This document shows positions 12,650 through 23,627 of a stretch of 64,000 bases of DNA, in pieces. Within the stretch, counting starts at the first letter, position 1. Each line of letters begins with the position of its first letter. A model generated the notes under the pieces. The model ran no database searches. It was not told where the DNA came from and saw nothing but the letters and a program-made list of their open reading frames with translations. Source of the DNA: Marchantia polymorpha subsp. ruderalis (taxonomy: Eukaryota > Streptophyta > Marchantiopsida > Marchantiales > Marchantiaceae). Location of the stretch: assembly GCA_037833965.1 (NCBI GenBank), contig AP031355.1:16951501-17015500 (forward strand). The letters are read 5' to 3'. Both the position numbers and the translations under genes were made by a program.

Positions 12650-13537
12650 TAACCTTGAAACCTATATAAGCACTCTTGTCTTGCCAACCACAGCGAATCG
12701 ACTTTCAGAACACGGGGATATCAACGATCACATGTAAACTGTAAACGATTGGGTTTAGCTATGTGAAGTATGGGTGAATATAGCTTGAGAGGGAGGTTTG
12801 GAGCCGTCCGAAGTTTTTAACACTTCAGAAGAAAGGTTACATATTGAGGGATCTGCTGCTAAACTAGTGCTCTTGTTTAGGTGTTAGATTACACACACAG
12901 ACGATTGCATCGAGGAGGTAAGAGAGAATTTGTGCTGGAAGATTGCCATTATACATACAACGGATCAATCGCACGAAAGTTGGAGAGCTCACGGTGTAAG
13001 TCACCTTCTATATGGAACCGAATTCTGAGCCGTAAGTTGAATCTAAGAATCAGGTTCCTCTGTGGCTTCATAGACATTATACAACACCTGCTCTGTCCGC
13101 TCCTCAGCAGCGTGGCAGTATAGGTACCCGTAAAGACATAACGAAATGATGGTCACGGATTCTACACACTCGGTATCTACACACTAGGTATCGTGTGAAC
13201 TGTATCGTGTGATCTGTACCTTATATCAACTTCATCCTTCGAAGACATCAAAGCTCATTAGTACTGATTTGAGAGCTCGATCTGACTTGTAGGTTCAACT
13301 GCTCCAGTGAAAGACCTGCAACGACAGCTTCCTGAAGAGAACACCCACGAAAAGTGTCTTGAAGCTAGAGTTCCAATTGGAATCATTCTGATACCGATTT
13401 ATGAATGGACTGAGCTGAGAATTGCTATTTGCCTGCATGGATGATGAAGCTGGCTGTCTGATAAGATCCTTAATGTTCCTAAGCTACTCACCGATCGACC
13501 ACCTAAATGCAATGTAAAATCTGCAGACGCGACCTAC
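12650..13537. other. Intergenic, no gene recognised
   Basis: Intermediate composition. An 80-codon open frame (12881-13123, plus) opens with GTG and shows no family signature. A short direct repeat (CACTCGGTATCTACACACTAGGTATC region, about 13170-13195) was the only structure seen. Confidence 0.4.
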
Positions 13538-13939
13538 TCAGGCTCCGTGTGCGCGAGGAAGGCTGGCTATTATGATGGCCCAAATGCGTCTCAAATAATC
13601 CTCCACAATCATGAGCTGGGTAGCTAGTTGGGTGGAATCACCGTAATGCTGTAACTTCGCCATCCACTCCTCGAATGGGAAAGGAGCATCCCTCTGCTCT
13701 TCTGCTTGACATTCTTCAGGTTTAGAAGTGACCGATCCCGTGTGCTGAGACGAGTCTATCGCAGCATTGACTAGAATGAAATCACTACCCAAGAAAGTGA
13801 AATTCAAGACATTCGTTTCCATCGTGGACCTGAAGGGATCGGCAGATTTCACGAGCTGAGCTGAGGCTCGAAAAAGATCTGCAACCCAAGTTAACAAATC
13901 TCTGTGCTCACAGGAGCCCTCATCAACTTCGGGTGTCAT
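13538..13939 (-). CDS. Hypothetical protein, 133 aa
   Basis: An intact ATG-to-stop frame on the minus strand, starting MTPEVDEGSCEHRDLLTWVA. I do not recognise the family. The composition looks protein-like: balanced, mainly helical, acidic N-terminus, with a hydrophobic C-terminal stretch YLRRIWAIIIASLP. There is no signal peptide or clear motif. The same general style (helical, acidic, single or few exons) is seen in the unknown gene at 38.3-39.3 kb and the armadillo protein at 18.1 kb, so these might be lineage-specific genes, but that is only an impression. It could also be an exon of a larger gene, or chance: 133 codons in intermediate-GC DNA is suggestive, not decisive. No TATA box or poly(A) signal was identified. 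Confidence 0.4.
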   Translation of the reverse strand: MTPEVDEGSCEHRDLLTWVADLFRASAQLVKSADPFRSTMETNVLNFTFLGSDFILVNAAIDSSQHTGSVTSKPEECQAEEQRDAPFPFEEWMAKLQHYGDSTQLATQLMIVEDYLRRIWAIIIASLPRAHGA

Positions 13940-15671
13940 GTCATTCGATCACAAGAGTCAGAAATATCTATCTATATCTCAGACCGACCACCATTCCATT
14001 CAAAATAACAAGCCCCCTTGTTTACGAGATGCATGGATGAATTTCAGCCCAACCAGTACAATAACGTTCCGATTCCCCAAACTATGAGAATGTTAAGCTG
14101 GAGCAAGAGCACCTTGCAGTTCCCGGAGACGAGCTCGAGGTGGGAAAGCTTCCGTGGCCGCAACATCATCTACTTAAGTGGTTAAAGCTGTTATCCATGG
14201 TGGTCCCCAGGTCCCCAAGTCTGAGCCCGAGACAAATAGCTCTATGTGACGGATGCATGTACGTATCCGGTTCTAATTTTCTGATCTAGATCTCGTCTGG
14301 TTTATGGGTCGAAATGACTAGAATTAAAGAACTTCAATTTGTCGTGTCCTATGGGATCTGATTTCAAACATCTCCGTGAGTTGCAACTGAGGACTTTCTA
14401 GCTGGGCATGAAGAGGAACGAGCATGGAGGAAACTTTATTGAGCTTTCGGGACAAAGATCCTCAAGTAAGCGTCGACTGCCGTCCACGCCAGTCCTTCAA
14501 CAGAATGTTGACAAGCGGCTGACTTACTTGGTACCGTGCCTGCATGTCTCGAGTGTTCTTTGTAAGATTCTTCACTTTATGGCTACCACTTCCCACGCTG
14601 GGCCAACTAACACTGTTATCTTCCGAAACTTTAATTTCTCTCCAAACCCATCGATAAACATGAAGTGTAAAATTCTAGTTTCAATTTTGTACTCGTAAGT
14701 CTGCTAGAATTCCTAAACACGCCATTCTGCTTCTGGGTTAGAATCTATATTATTATCATTGTTTTTGGGATGCTGGTCTTTGGATCGTATGTTCTATTGA
14801 CTACTTCAACGTATGTTATTTGCATATTTGTTCTTATTTATATTTGATTATGTTATATTTTTGAATACAAGAAATTTTGTCATTAGAAGAACTACGTCAT
14901 TCTCATCGAACAAGAAACAAACCGTAGGACAAAGGAAAGTCGCGCAGAAAGGCAAAGGAGAATGAAGTCAATAAATCGTAATCAGAATTGAAGGACTCAA
15001 TGGAAGCAAACCATATGCAAACTGCCATGTACCGAAGATGCTTACAGTGACCTTATTGAGAGAAGAGTAGCCGTTCCCGCCTTGAGCAGATTTGGTTCAA
15101 TCTGAGGTTGTCAATGTAAACCTACCGATCTCCTGTAGGACAGTATATGTCTCGATGACCAATCTTGTTCAACAAAGCTTTGGGCATCGCTATGACCAGG
15201 CGGTACACAGTGTGAAATCCACAGGTGTTAGGGAGCCCAAATTTCATGACATTGGAGATAAATTCACCAAATATTTTGTTCGTCATTTTCGATCTACTGT
15301 GTCTCATATATTCAGCAGATCGATGAAGGTTGTAACTCGTGAAAATCACCAAGGTTCATAACCATGACAAGTTTGTCAGGCAGTTCGATTGGCAGCATTC
15401 GCAGGTCGAGTGCTTCTCGCTTGATCAAGAGTATCAAAGATTATACACTACTGGGAATATAAAAGATTTGTCGACGTCTTTTTCTGGCAGCATAAAAGAT
15501 TTGTGCGAAATGTCGGACAACTGTTAAGGGCAATTGAGAAACTGAAGTTGTAGGGGCTTGGTCTTCCTACAATCAATATGCTGAAAGCTTGGATTTAAAC
15601 GAGCTGCAGGGTTCGAAGTCCAGGAACACAAGTTCCATGGAAAGTGTAAGTAACGTAATAGGTACTCTTTT
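13940..15671. other. Intergenic, no gene recognised
   Basis: Several plus-strand frames of 62 to 96 codons (14408-14698, 15092-15361, 15339-15527) show no recognisable motif and no consistent splice pattern. 14700-14890 is AT-rich. Confidence 0.4.
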
Positions 15672-15752
15672 GTCAGAAGTGGGATTTGAACCCACGCCTC
15701 TCACGAGACCCGAACTTGAGCCGGGCGCCTTAGACCACTCGGCCATCCTGAC
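15672..15752 (-). tRNA. tRNA-Leu (anticodon CAA)
   Basis: Read on the minus strand, 81 nt fold into a class II tRNA: acceptor arm GTCAGGA/TTCTGAC, D arm with GAGTGGTCTAA (box A GGCCGAGTGG), anticodon stem CCCGG/TCGGG with loop CTCAAGT giving anticodon CAA, long variable arm TCTCGTGAGAGGC, and T arm GTGGG-TTCAAAT-CCCAC (box B). The long variable arm and anticodon identify leucine. There is no intron. CCA is not encoded, as expected for a nuclear gene. No obvious run of T follows the gene on its strand within the next 60 bp, so the Pol III terminator is unclear and expression is not certain. Confidence 0.95.
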
Positions 15753-17877
15753 ACATGTCAAAAGTTGATTTAGGAATTATTACCATACTCACACTAAACT
15801 GGTTAGTAAAGTTCAAGATGCACAGTAGATTCAGAATCAGGAAGCAACAACAAGATTCTTAAATAGATTGAAGCCAAGTTTATATTCTAAACCCTCCACT
15901 ACCTCGTCTACGATGTTGAAACTTTGAACCAAGCCTAACAAATTGGAGACGCAGTTTGAACAAATCCTGCAAAAGATGTGAGTAATTTCAAGAACATACT
16001 GTATTTAGTTTGATTCCTTCAGTTTGATTGCTTCACGAGCTTTTTTCAACCTAGTACCATCGATATGAGAAACGATTGACGTTGACTTGATAACTCAAAT
16101 AGGTTCTACTATCTACTTGTCGAATCTCTTGTGAATGCTCTCATGAGTAAAACAAGCATACTTGTTTTCCTGTTTACTTCTGTAACTTGCTTTGGAGCAC
16201 ATAGAATAGATGGCAAGATTTGTATATTCATCTAGGGGATATTTTCTTTCATTTTATTTTAAATCTCCTGGCAGCATGTTCATAATTAGTCGTTTCTGAT
16301 GTTTTCGCTGACCAATATTTATCGCTTTGCATTGGTGTCATCATCATTGACACCAAAGAACGAATAAGAATTTGGATCCAAGAGAGGCCCAAATGGGGCA
16401 GGGAACTCAGGCGAAAAAGCACGCAAGTGGAGTACTTCCAATGCCAGGGCAGATCTACAACCTCTACTGAATACAAATCGCTTCAAAATCTTAACCGATG
16501 TTGTGATTGAAATTTAAAATATAGTTGAAGTTCTCTTAGATTTGTTTGAGACGGTCAAGGAGTTAGTTTTATAAATTATCTTTGTACTACGATATATTTG
16601 CTCGAAGTCAACGGCACATATGACATGTCGTTCAAACTTCTTGAAAATAAGGTCATGGATGCTTTAGGAGCTTTCCATAAATAACGAATCTTTATTGAAG
16701 AAGTTTGATCGCCAACTACCCAAAAGCTAATACGAACTATAGCTACTCAAGAGCCTAATGCGAAGCAACACTACTCTGACTAAGATCTAGAATCTGAAAG
16801 GTTCAAGTGTGCAATATGGTAGAGAATGAAGTCGTACTAAATTGATCAGAAAAATGAATATGTGGGTGATGTGAACCATAGTACACCCTCCGAACCAGAA
16901 AAAAGCCCGCATAGATAGTGAACAAAAGGCAAGTCAAAGTTTTGTGACATGCTGACAAGGTGGCATATGTCTATAACTTTGAATTGATAAGTTGGGATTC
17001 TTGACCGAAAAATCCTTAGTAGAGAAAAATACGCAAACTTACAATATGACACTGACACCTTGAATCCTCAAATGAGCCATCTGTAAATATATAAGTCGTC
17101 CATTTGATATGTGGCCGTGGTTTACCGAAACACTGCTCATTTCGTATAGGTAGGTAACTGAACACGTCCATATAACCTATGTACAAGCCTGAATTCAAAA
17201 TCGGATGTTACTCACGCTCTGACTATAACATCCCATACGTTCTTGAATATAGGAAATGTACAAAAATAGATATAATATATCTCATTTGACTAAAGAGGAT
17301 ATTTCAAATCAGAGCTCTTACTTACTTGCAAAAGTTATAACCATATTATGTACATATGAAAGCAAGCATGCTCCAACTTCTGCTAGTCTCCATGTTAGTA
17401 AATACTCTTGAACATGGAAGAAAGAATAATATCAGCTATTTGTCCGAGTCGTCGCGGTCACCATCGGAACAATGATGGATAATCTTGTGCTAAGAGGCTT
17501 TCCAGTGATATCGCACTATTGTTATAGAGTGTAGCCAAGTCCTCCGATATCAATCATTGCTTGGGATTGCTCATGCCCGTCACTGATCACATGCATTTTC
17601 AAGTGAACTTCCCAAAGCGTCAAGCTTACAAATCAAAGTCCACCTTGTACACTCTTCCATCAAAAGTTGTACAAAATGTCTTATAACTCTAAACTAGGAA
17701 AATCGATTCGATGTTGAAAATCGAATCGAGATATAATTGAGAAAATTATGTGTATGGATAGATATGGACAGCTAAAATCTTAGAAATCAAGCTTTTGTCT
17801 AATCAGAAGAGCAATCAATCACACCATCATTCATCGTTTCACTAAACATGATGCCCTTCAATGGAGGGCGAGGAGAG

Positions 17878-17902
17878 GCGGGCCCTTCAATGGAGGGCCC
17901 GC
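17878..17902. repeat. 8-bp GC-rich hairpin with overlapping direct repeat
   Basis: GCGGGCCC at 17878-17885 and GGGCCCGC at 17895-17902 flank a 9-nt loop. The motif CCCTTCAATGGAGGGC also occurs just before (17854-17869), so the hairpin overlaps a 16-bp direct repeat. Confidence 0.7.
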
Positions 17903-18008
17903 ATCTTGCTGTGGTGTACTTTGGGAGCACTATGTGACTTAGATCCTTTAATTTATCGAATTATCATCGATATAGGAGATCTCTTCGATCAAGAGTTTAG
18001 TTCGATCA

Positions 18009-18034
18009 AGAACAGGGAGCTAGCTCCCTGTTCT
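18009..18034. repeat. Perfect 26-nt palindrome
   Basis: The half-site AGAACAGGGAGCT is followed immediately by its exact reverse complement, with no spacer. It lies 44 bp beyond the stop codon of the minus-strand armadillo gene, so it may be in that gene's 3' UTR. A direct repeat TTCGATCAAGA (17984 and 18001) sits just beside it. Confidence 0.85.
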
Positions 18035-18077
18035 AGAAAATTGGACTTCTGATCCCTTACATGAATATCGATTCCAC

Positions 18078-18785
18078 TCAGTAAGTCGAACGTCGAAGTT
18101 TTTCCAGCGCATGTTGGACACACAGTACACTGGACTGATCCACCTCTCCTCGGTGCATGTAAAAGATGAAGTCTGCCGCTGCCACTGCCAACTGGCGAAT
18201 CTGAGATCGTTTCCCATTCTTTTTTGTATATTCCAACCCAAACACGAGGCCAGGAAGGTACAGAAAGCGTTCGGAATTATCCGAGCTCATAGAGAGCACT
18301 CCGATGGCAAGAATCCCAAGATATTGAATATCAGCCGGACATGTCACCTGTAAGAGATCAGTTAACGTAGACATGACTCCTGAGATGGAGGCAATGGGGA
18401 CTTTGTTTTCGTCAGCCACAGCGAGCAAAATGAAGCATTTCAATGCATGGCATTGGATGCATTGCGGACGCGACTGATGAAGAAGAGAAAGCAGAGATTC
18501 AATAGTTCCTGGAACCGATGCCATCGTGATTTTGTTCTCATCGTTGATGGCCAACAGGACGAAAAGATTGAGTGCATTTCTCTGACTGATTTCCGACAGT
18601 GCGAAGGAAAACAGAGACATGACAATCTCAAGCAATCCCGGATATGAAGCCATTTCTGCCAAATACTCCTTCCCGCTTGTGTTGGCTAAAGAAATAATGG
18701 ACTCCACTTCACAGTTTTGATCCACTTCCGTCTCGGCCAGGACCAAAGCTAGAGCATGTTTTTTGAATTCCTGGTCCAGGGCCAT
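18078..18785 (-). CDS. Armadillo-repeat-type protein, 235 aa
   Basis: An intact intronless frame starts MALDQEFKKHALALVLAETE. From about residue 28 it consists of roughly 40-residue helical repeats. Two successive ones carry the same signature, INDENKITMASVPGTIESLL and ADENKVPIASISGVMSTLTD, typical of armadillo repeats (N-x-x-K-x-x-I-x-x-x-x-G-x-I/V-x-x-L-x-x-L-L). The C-terminal 70 residues are less regular. From family knowledge such repeats form a right-handed superhelix that binds other proteins; in plants they occur in ubiquitin ligases, importins and many unassigned proteins. No U-box or other catalytic domain is present, so it is short compared with most plant ARM proteins. Function is unknown. 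The first ATG of the open frame was taken as start. The absence of introns could mean a retrogene or a lineage-specific family. Confidence 0.8.
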   Translation of the reverse strand: MALDQEFKKHALALVLAETEVDQNCEVESIISLANTSGKEYLAEMASYPGLLEIVMSLFSFALSEISQRNALNLFVLLAINDENKITMASVPGTIESLLSLLHQSRPQCIQCHALKCFILLAVADENKVPIASISGVMSTLTDLLQVTCPADIQYLGILAIGVLSMSSDNSERFLYLPGLVFGLEYTKKNGKRSQIRQLAVAAADFIFYMHRGEVDQSSVLCVQHALEKLRRSTY

Positions 18786-19230
18786 GTCTCTCGAGCTTGT
18801 CTAGAGCTAGTGTGAGAACGAGCTAGCTTCTAGACCACGAGAGGAGACAGCAGCATGCATGCACGAGATCAGCAACTGTCACTCAGAGGCAAGGAAGCCC
18901 ATCACTTTATACCTTGCGCAGCGTTCCTGGTTGCATTTTACAGTGCCATGCAGCCATACAAGCGTTCTGAGGAGTCTGTCCCATCTGATAATAACAACGT
19001 AATATAATCTAAATACCACAACAACGTAAGCCTTTGTCTAATCAAATTGTTCTCTTGTGTTTGCATGTTCTCATGTGATGAAATCTTGTGGAGAGAGTTA
19101 CATCCAACTTCGATTTGGATCAAGGTGAGAAACTTGCAAAGTTTCGTTCTTGTACAAACCAAAATCTTTATCTAGAGTTCTGGTCTACAAGTTGGAGTGG
19201 ACAAGGTCATCTTGTGAATGAAGAGTAATC
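18786..19230. other. Upstream region of the armadillo gene
   Basis: The presumed promoter and leader of the minus-strand armadillo gene lie here. CTAG-rich sequence (TCTAGAGCTAG, 18801-18811) occurs just before the start codon. No clear TATA box was assigned. Beyond 19200 the DNA becomes AT-rich. Confidence 0.35.
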
Positions 19231-20440
19231 ATACATGTTAATTTTGACTTCATATATTTTTAATATTTAAAAATGTTCTTATTTGTTAATTATATATTTA
19301 AATATATATAGAGTTAAACTTAACAATAGTGTATTTCTTATGAGTGACATATTCTCATTAGTGACGTAGAATCCTAGAACCATTAGTTTCTAACGTGTAA
19401 ATCTGTTCAATAATAACGGGATGTCACTATTACCAATAGTGACATGATTCTATACAATTTCAAAATAAAAATTTCTATCATTATCACAATACATAGTTAT
19501 GAGATTACAAAATTTGGCATAAATATATTTAAAGGTATATCTCAACAATTCACACTTTCAGGATTTAACTAAGGGTTTAGGTTTTAACCCTAAACCCATA
19601 ATTTGCTACATATATTAACATTAATTGTTTCACTCATATGTGTATGTATTAATCTAAATTTAAATGTAATTATAATGTCCATGTTGACCATACAGATGTG
19701 GAAATAAAGGCCATTTTGAAACCAAACAACAAATTTATTGAATATCTTAGGGTTGATGCAATGCACAATAAGAAATCTATGAACTTTTAATTTTTTTATT
19801 TGACACCTCCCAATAGTGACACTAACCCCAACACCTTGTATGTTACTATTAGGAGGTTAAAAAAAACTATGCACCTCCCAACAATGACATTTAATGTTAA
19901 CACCAATGTATGTTACTATTAGGAGGTTATATTCACTTTACTCTTGTGAATGACAATTTGCAATAGTGACGTAAAACCCACGTACCAATATATGTCACTA
20001 TTGGGAGGTTTAACTCTATATATGAAAATAAAATTCTATTTATATTATGATATAACAAAACTATACAAATAGTTCTAAATTGATTGTAAATAAAAAGTAA
20101 TGAAAAAATCGTTACTTTTTCTATAAATTGATATAATAAGAAAAAAATATAATTATGTTTTGAATTGAATTTTTATAAAATCTATGAATAATTATAATGC
20201 AAAAATATGTATATAAATAAAAAAACAATTATATGATTCTTCCATAAATATTGACGTTACATCAGATTCAAATTTATTAATTTAAACAAATATATGACTA
20301 TATTTGAATAAATAACTATAAAATTTTCTTACTTTAAGTTAAAATTCAGAAAATATTTAATCGCAAAATTTATAATTATATACAATGAATCAAATAAAAA
20401 TGAAAAATATCTTTTTCTACCAATTTACAAAATTTACCGG
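19231..20440. repeat. AT-rich island with transposon-like repeated motifs
   Basis: The whole stretch is very AT-rich and has no coding exon. Between 19420 and 20012 a motif family of the form CCTCCCAATAGTGACA and its complement (TGTCACTATTGGGAGG) recurs in both orientations. Clustered direct and inverted copies of a 10 to 16-bp motif are typical of subterminal repeats of CACTA-type or related DNA transposons in plants, but no transposase and no definite ends were found, so the class is open. Confidence 0.55.
19806..20012. repeat. Array of direct and inverted CCTCCCAATAGTGAC motifs
   Basis: CCTCCCAATAGTGACA is at 19807-19822, its complement-like GTTACTATTAGGAGG at 19842-19856, CCTCCCAACAATGACA at 19874-19889, GTTACTATTAGGAGG again at 19912-19926, CAATAGTGACGT at 19961, and GTCACTATTGGGAGG at 19994-20008. 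The outermost copies form an inverted repeat enclosing about 200 bp. A further palindromic pair (GTCACTATTACCAATAGTGAC) lies near 19425-19445. Confidence 0.75.
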
Positions 20441-20569
20441 GAAGTTGGTAGAAGATTTCAAGTTTTTGTGTGAAATTCAGACGCTAGAATTTGGATACTA
20501 CAGTATTTACAATACTCGAACATGTTGAAAGTTTCAAATGATATAACAGTCTCCCAGGCTGACGCAGTA

Positions 20570-20775
20570 GGTTACGTTGGACATTTCACAATTTTGTTTG
20601 ACGTTCAGACGTGACAACTTCGAACATATAAGTCCTCAGTCTTACGTTACCTATCGTTCAGTTAGATGTGTTCAGACTGCGATTACCGATTGCTGGAGTT
20701 TCCTGCTGCAATCTGTGACATACGTGATTCCTTAGCGATCAATCGAATGGTACTTCTTGCCGTGCATTGAGTCGC
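20570..20775 (+). repeat. Dispersed repeat, copy A (unexpanded form)
   Basis: This segment matches 63325-63710 in the same orientation. Shared blocks in order are AGGTTACGTTGGA/AGGTTACGTCGGA, ATAAGTCCTCAGTCTTAC, a GATCAGTT-like region, GATTGCTGGAGTTT/GATTGCTGGGGTTT, GTGATTCCTTAGCGATCAAT, and TTCTTGCCGT. This copy has one unit where copy B has three. It lies at the right edge of an AT-rich island. No protein signature was recognised, so it may be an LTR, a non-autonomous element or a duplicated promoter segment. Confidence 0.75.
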
Positions 20776-23421
20776 TTTCGTCGCTGCCGGAGCCGAGACT
20801 CGCAGCCTGCAGGTTGCGACGAGACTCGCGAATTGGCGGCGCCCATCGTGAGTGCGTTCGTTCGCGAGCACAGCGCTCTCGCAATTGCCCTCTTTTGCTC
20901 TGTCTTCCGTTCGCCTCAAATTTCGCTTTTCTGGGACGAATTCGACGGAGATCTTGCAACCCCGTCCGTCAATTCTCTGCCGGGATTCGATTCCTCGCTG
21001 ATGGTGTCGGGGACTGGAATGCGAATACGCCCGATGGTTACAAGTCTCTGGGCGGTCTCTACAGCTCACAGAGCATTATAGTATAATGCTCTGCTCATAT
21101 AATAAAAATGAAAATGGATAATATTGATTTCTGCTGGATATAAAATATGATGTATTATCTAATGATTTATTTTATATTTAGCAGAACTGAATGTCATAGA
21201 TTTGTAATATTTATCTGTCAAAGGGAGAATAATTGCACGGGATTGAAGTTAATGATAAGCTACTGCATGCATCTGCTGCGGGTGGTGCATCATGTAGTGA
21301 TGTTGCTGGTATTGCTGCAATATCAACGGAGGCTTTTGGCACGTCGTCGATGTAAACTCACCACATCCTGTGGTTGGAGAAGTACTCAGTTTTGGGTCGC
21401 TTGACGATTAAGGCTTCTTCTAAACTTCTCTCGGAATGTTTCTTTTAATAAGTTTTTGGATAATTACTGTGTCTCCAGATCTAGTATTAAGATTACTCGG
21501 TCCTGTGTAAAAAATGGTTAATCCTACAGCAATCTGCAGAGCAAAATAAAGCGGTTCCTTGTTTTTCAACCAATTGGAATAATGATTTATTATCGGTAAA
21601 AACAAGGTCAAATACCTTATGTTGGTATAAGGCGTTCGTTGAAATCTCCATAATGTTATCCATCTTTCCGTTTTTACCAAGAAACTTTACCAAGAAGGAG
21701 CCAGAAACCAACAGTTCCACTTATCAGGATATCTCACAGTACTTCACAGTAAGTCTTTGGCTTATCAACTAAAGTTTAGAGACACTATCTTCGGTACTTC
21801 GGACTGTTCTCAGGCTGAGAGCTTTAATGCGCTCGTGCGTGTAACTCGTTTGTACCCGGATAGCATCAGGTTCGATTCGACCGAAAGGAACCGCTCCTCA
21901 TCTCGAATAGCGATGGCAAGCTAGCAAGATGATCTTGGGCGTTCTATGTAGCTAATAATCACTTCCTTCTTCTATACTAATTTTCTTAGCCATTCCAGTC
22001 GTTACAATTTTAAACCTATAGGAGTTATTTGTCCACGTCGTATTTTTTACAAACATTAGATTGAACTTCAGCTGACCAGAACAACCGGAATTAGCAACAT
22101 TTACCTTCCTAGCCAGACTGTGGCAACTAAGACATCGTATCAGACCGAAGAACTTTGGTATCGAAAGAAATGAGTGGTAGCGTTTGCTACATATTCAATA
22201 TCAGCGTTCAAGGAGCCAACTTCAACTACAATCTAACTTCGTAACTGGCGGTAAGTGCAAGGTAATCACCTTGCAGCTAAAAATGTATTCTGTGGTGTGG
22301 TTGCACGATAACAAACTCAAAAGGATCCACTTTTCGATGAAAGATGCACTCAAATTCATAAAATTTAGCCTTCTCAGTTGCACCCACAGAAAGTCTACAG
22401 GATGATCTTATGTTCCTCCCTATTACCGTTCCGTCTTGTATACTACCAAGTAACTAAAGCAAAGTACTGACCAGCAAAACGCTCAATGTCTGATACTTCT
22501 CCACTGATTGAAAATAGAATACGCGTTTCTGGCTGCGCAGTATACAAGGCTTGCATGGTTCATTCAAGCGCCTCATCTCTTCCCCTAAAACCACTTTGTG
22601 TAGCTCGCCAAAACGTCTCTAACTTTCAATGTTTTCGACGGTCGCCTGGGTAAGAATATGCACGAAGCAGCTGGGCTCTGTTTTAGGTTGACGAGTCAGC
22701 AGTCCAATGGAAATTTGACCGGCTGCTTCAGGTGCTTCTCCGTCAGAGCGTCCACTAAGCCGATTTCTGGGTGGAGGAACTGGAGTAGTAAGTAGTACGA
22801 ATGAGTTTCAACTACATTCGGGAAATTATTCAAATCAAATACGTCCAATTGCATTTACTGAAGTTTATCAATGGTGAGATGAATCAATCGTTAAAAAGAG
22901 TGTTGGATGATAAGTTTTCTATTGTAACGATATTAAATCAAATTCTTTCGTTTTAAATTTTTTTTGATTCCCCTAACACTGTTGGAATTTTGGTTACTAC
23001 AAAGTTGAAACGAATGTCCCATGACTCACTTTAACTCTGAGTACAAAGACTAATTAACACACACTGTGGCACTCGTCGAGTAGAAGAAGATGCACTCTGG
23101 TGGATCAACTGCATGGATAGTGAGGCCAAATATTGGCAATTAGTGAATTCCTCTTGCCACAGCCAAAAGCTTTGTATGCTGCTTTGTACTCACTATACTG
23201 GAGTGGATAGTCTAAAGTTCGGAGAGTGGTTTGCTTTTAGATGGAGATAGCAGTGAGAGCAGAGCGAGGATAGCAGTGAGTGCTGTGGCTGCTAATCGGA
23301 GAGGACTAATTGTCAGGATGGTTTTTGAGATTCGAGCGAGGAAGAGGAGTAAAGCTTTGGATTCGTGAAACGAGAGCGGCTAGATTAGTCGCAGTTCCAC
23401 GACTTTTGCACCACAAGTCTT
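20776..23421. other. Intergenic, no gene recognised
   Basis: 20776-21060 is GC-rich with overlapping open frames on both strands (up to 128 codons) that look compositional. The rest is intermediate with short frames only. A small hairpin (GCAAGGT-AATC-ACCTTGC, 22258-22275) was seen. Confidence 0.4.
21070..21092. repeat. Near-perfect 23-nt palindrome
   Basis: AGAGCATTATA, one central base, then TATAATGCTCT: an 11-bp stem with a 1-nt centre. Confidence 0.8.
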
Positions 23422-23627
23422 GTGTAATCTTGGCCGAGGTCTCGAAAGAATCCATGCTGTTGCTAGTGCTTAGTGCTAGGTGGAGAGGCTTGCATATCAT
23501 ACAAGACTCATGACAAAGCACTGCGTGTAATCTTCGCCGAGGTCTCGGAAGAATCCCTACTGTTCCTGATGCTAACTGCAAGATGGAGACGCTTGCATAT
23601 CATAGAGACTAATGACAAAGCACTGCA
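23422..23627. repeat. 103-bp tandem duplication, two diverged units
   Basis: Unit 1 (23422-23524) and unit 2 (23525-23627) share GTGTAATCTTGGCCGAGGTC (one mismatch in unit 2), AGAATCC, GCTTGCATATCATA and ATGACAAAGCACTGC in the same order. The period of 103 is not a multiple of three, so this is unlikely to be a repeated protein segment. Divergence of the units indicates an old duplication. Confidence 0.85.

Larger units (their letters stand above)
15753..18077. other. Intergenic, no gene recognised
   Basis: Low-to-intermediate GC with scattered stops. On minus, 17016-17198 reads a peptide containing YIFTDGSFEDS, faintly like an RNase H block of retroelements, but it is too short to call. Two hairpins near 17.9-18.03 kb are listed separately. 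Confidence 0.4.

Noticed and set aside
17016-17198. FTDGS phrase resembling an RNase H active-site block
   Set aside because: Only one short motif in an AT-leaning region; no reverse transcriptase or further RNase H residues nearby.
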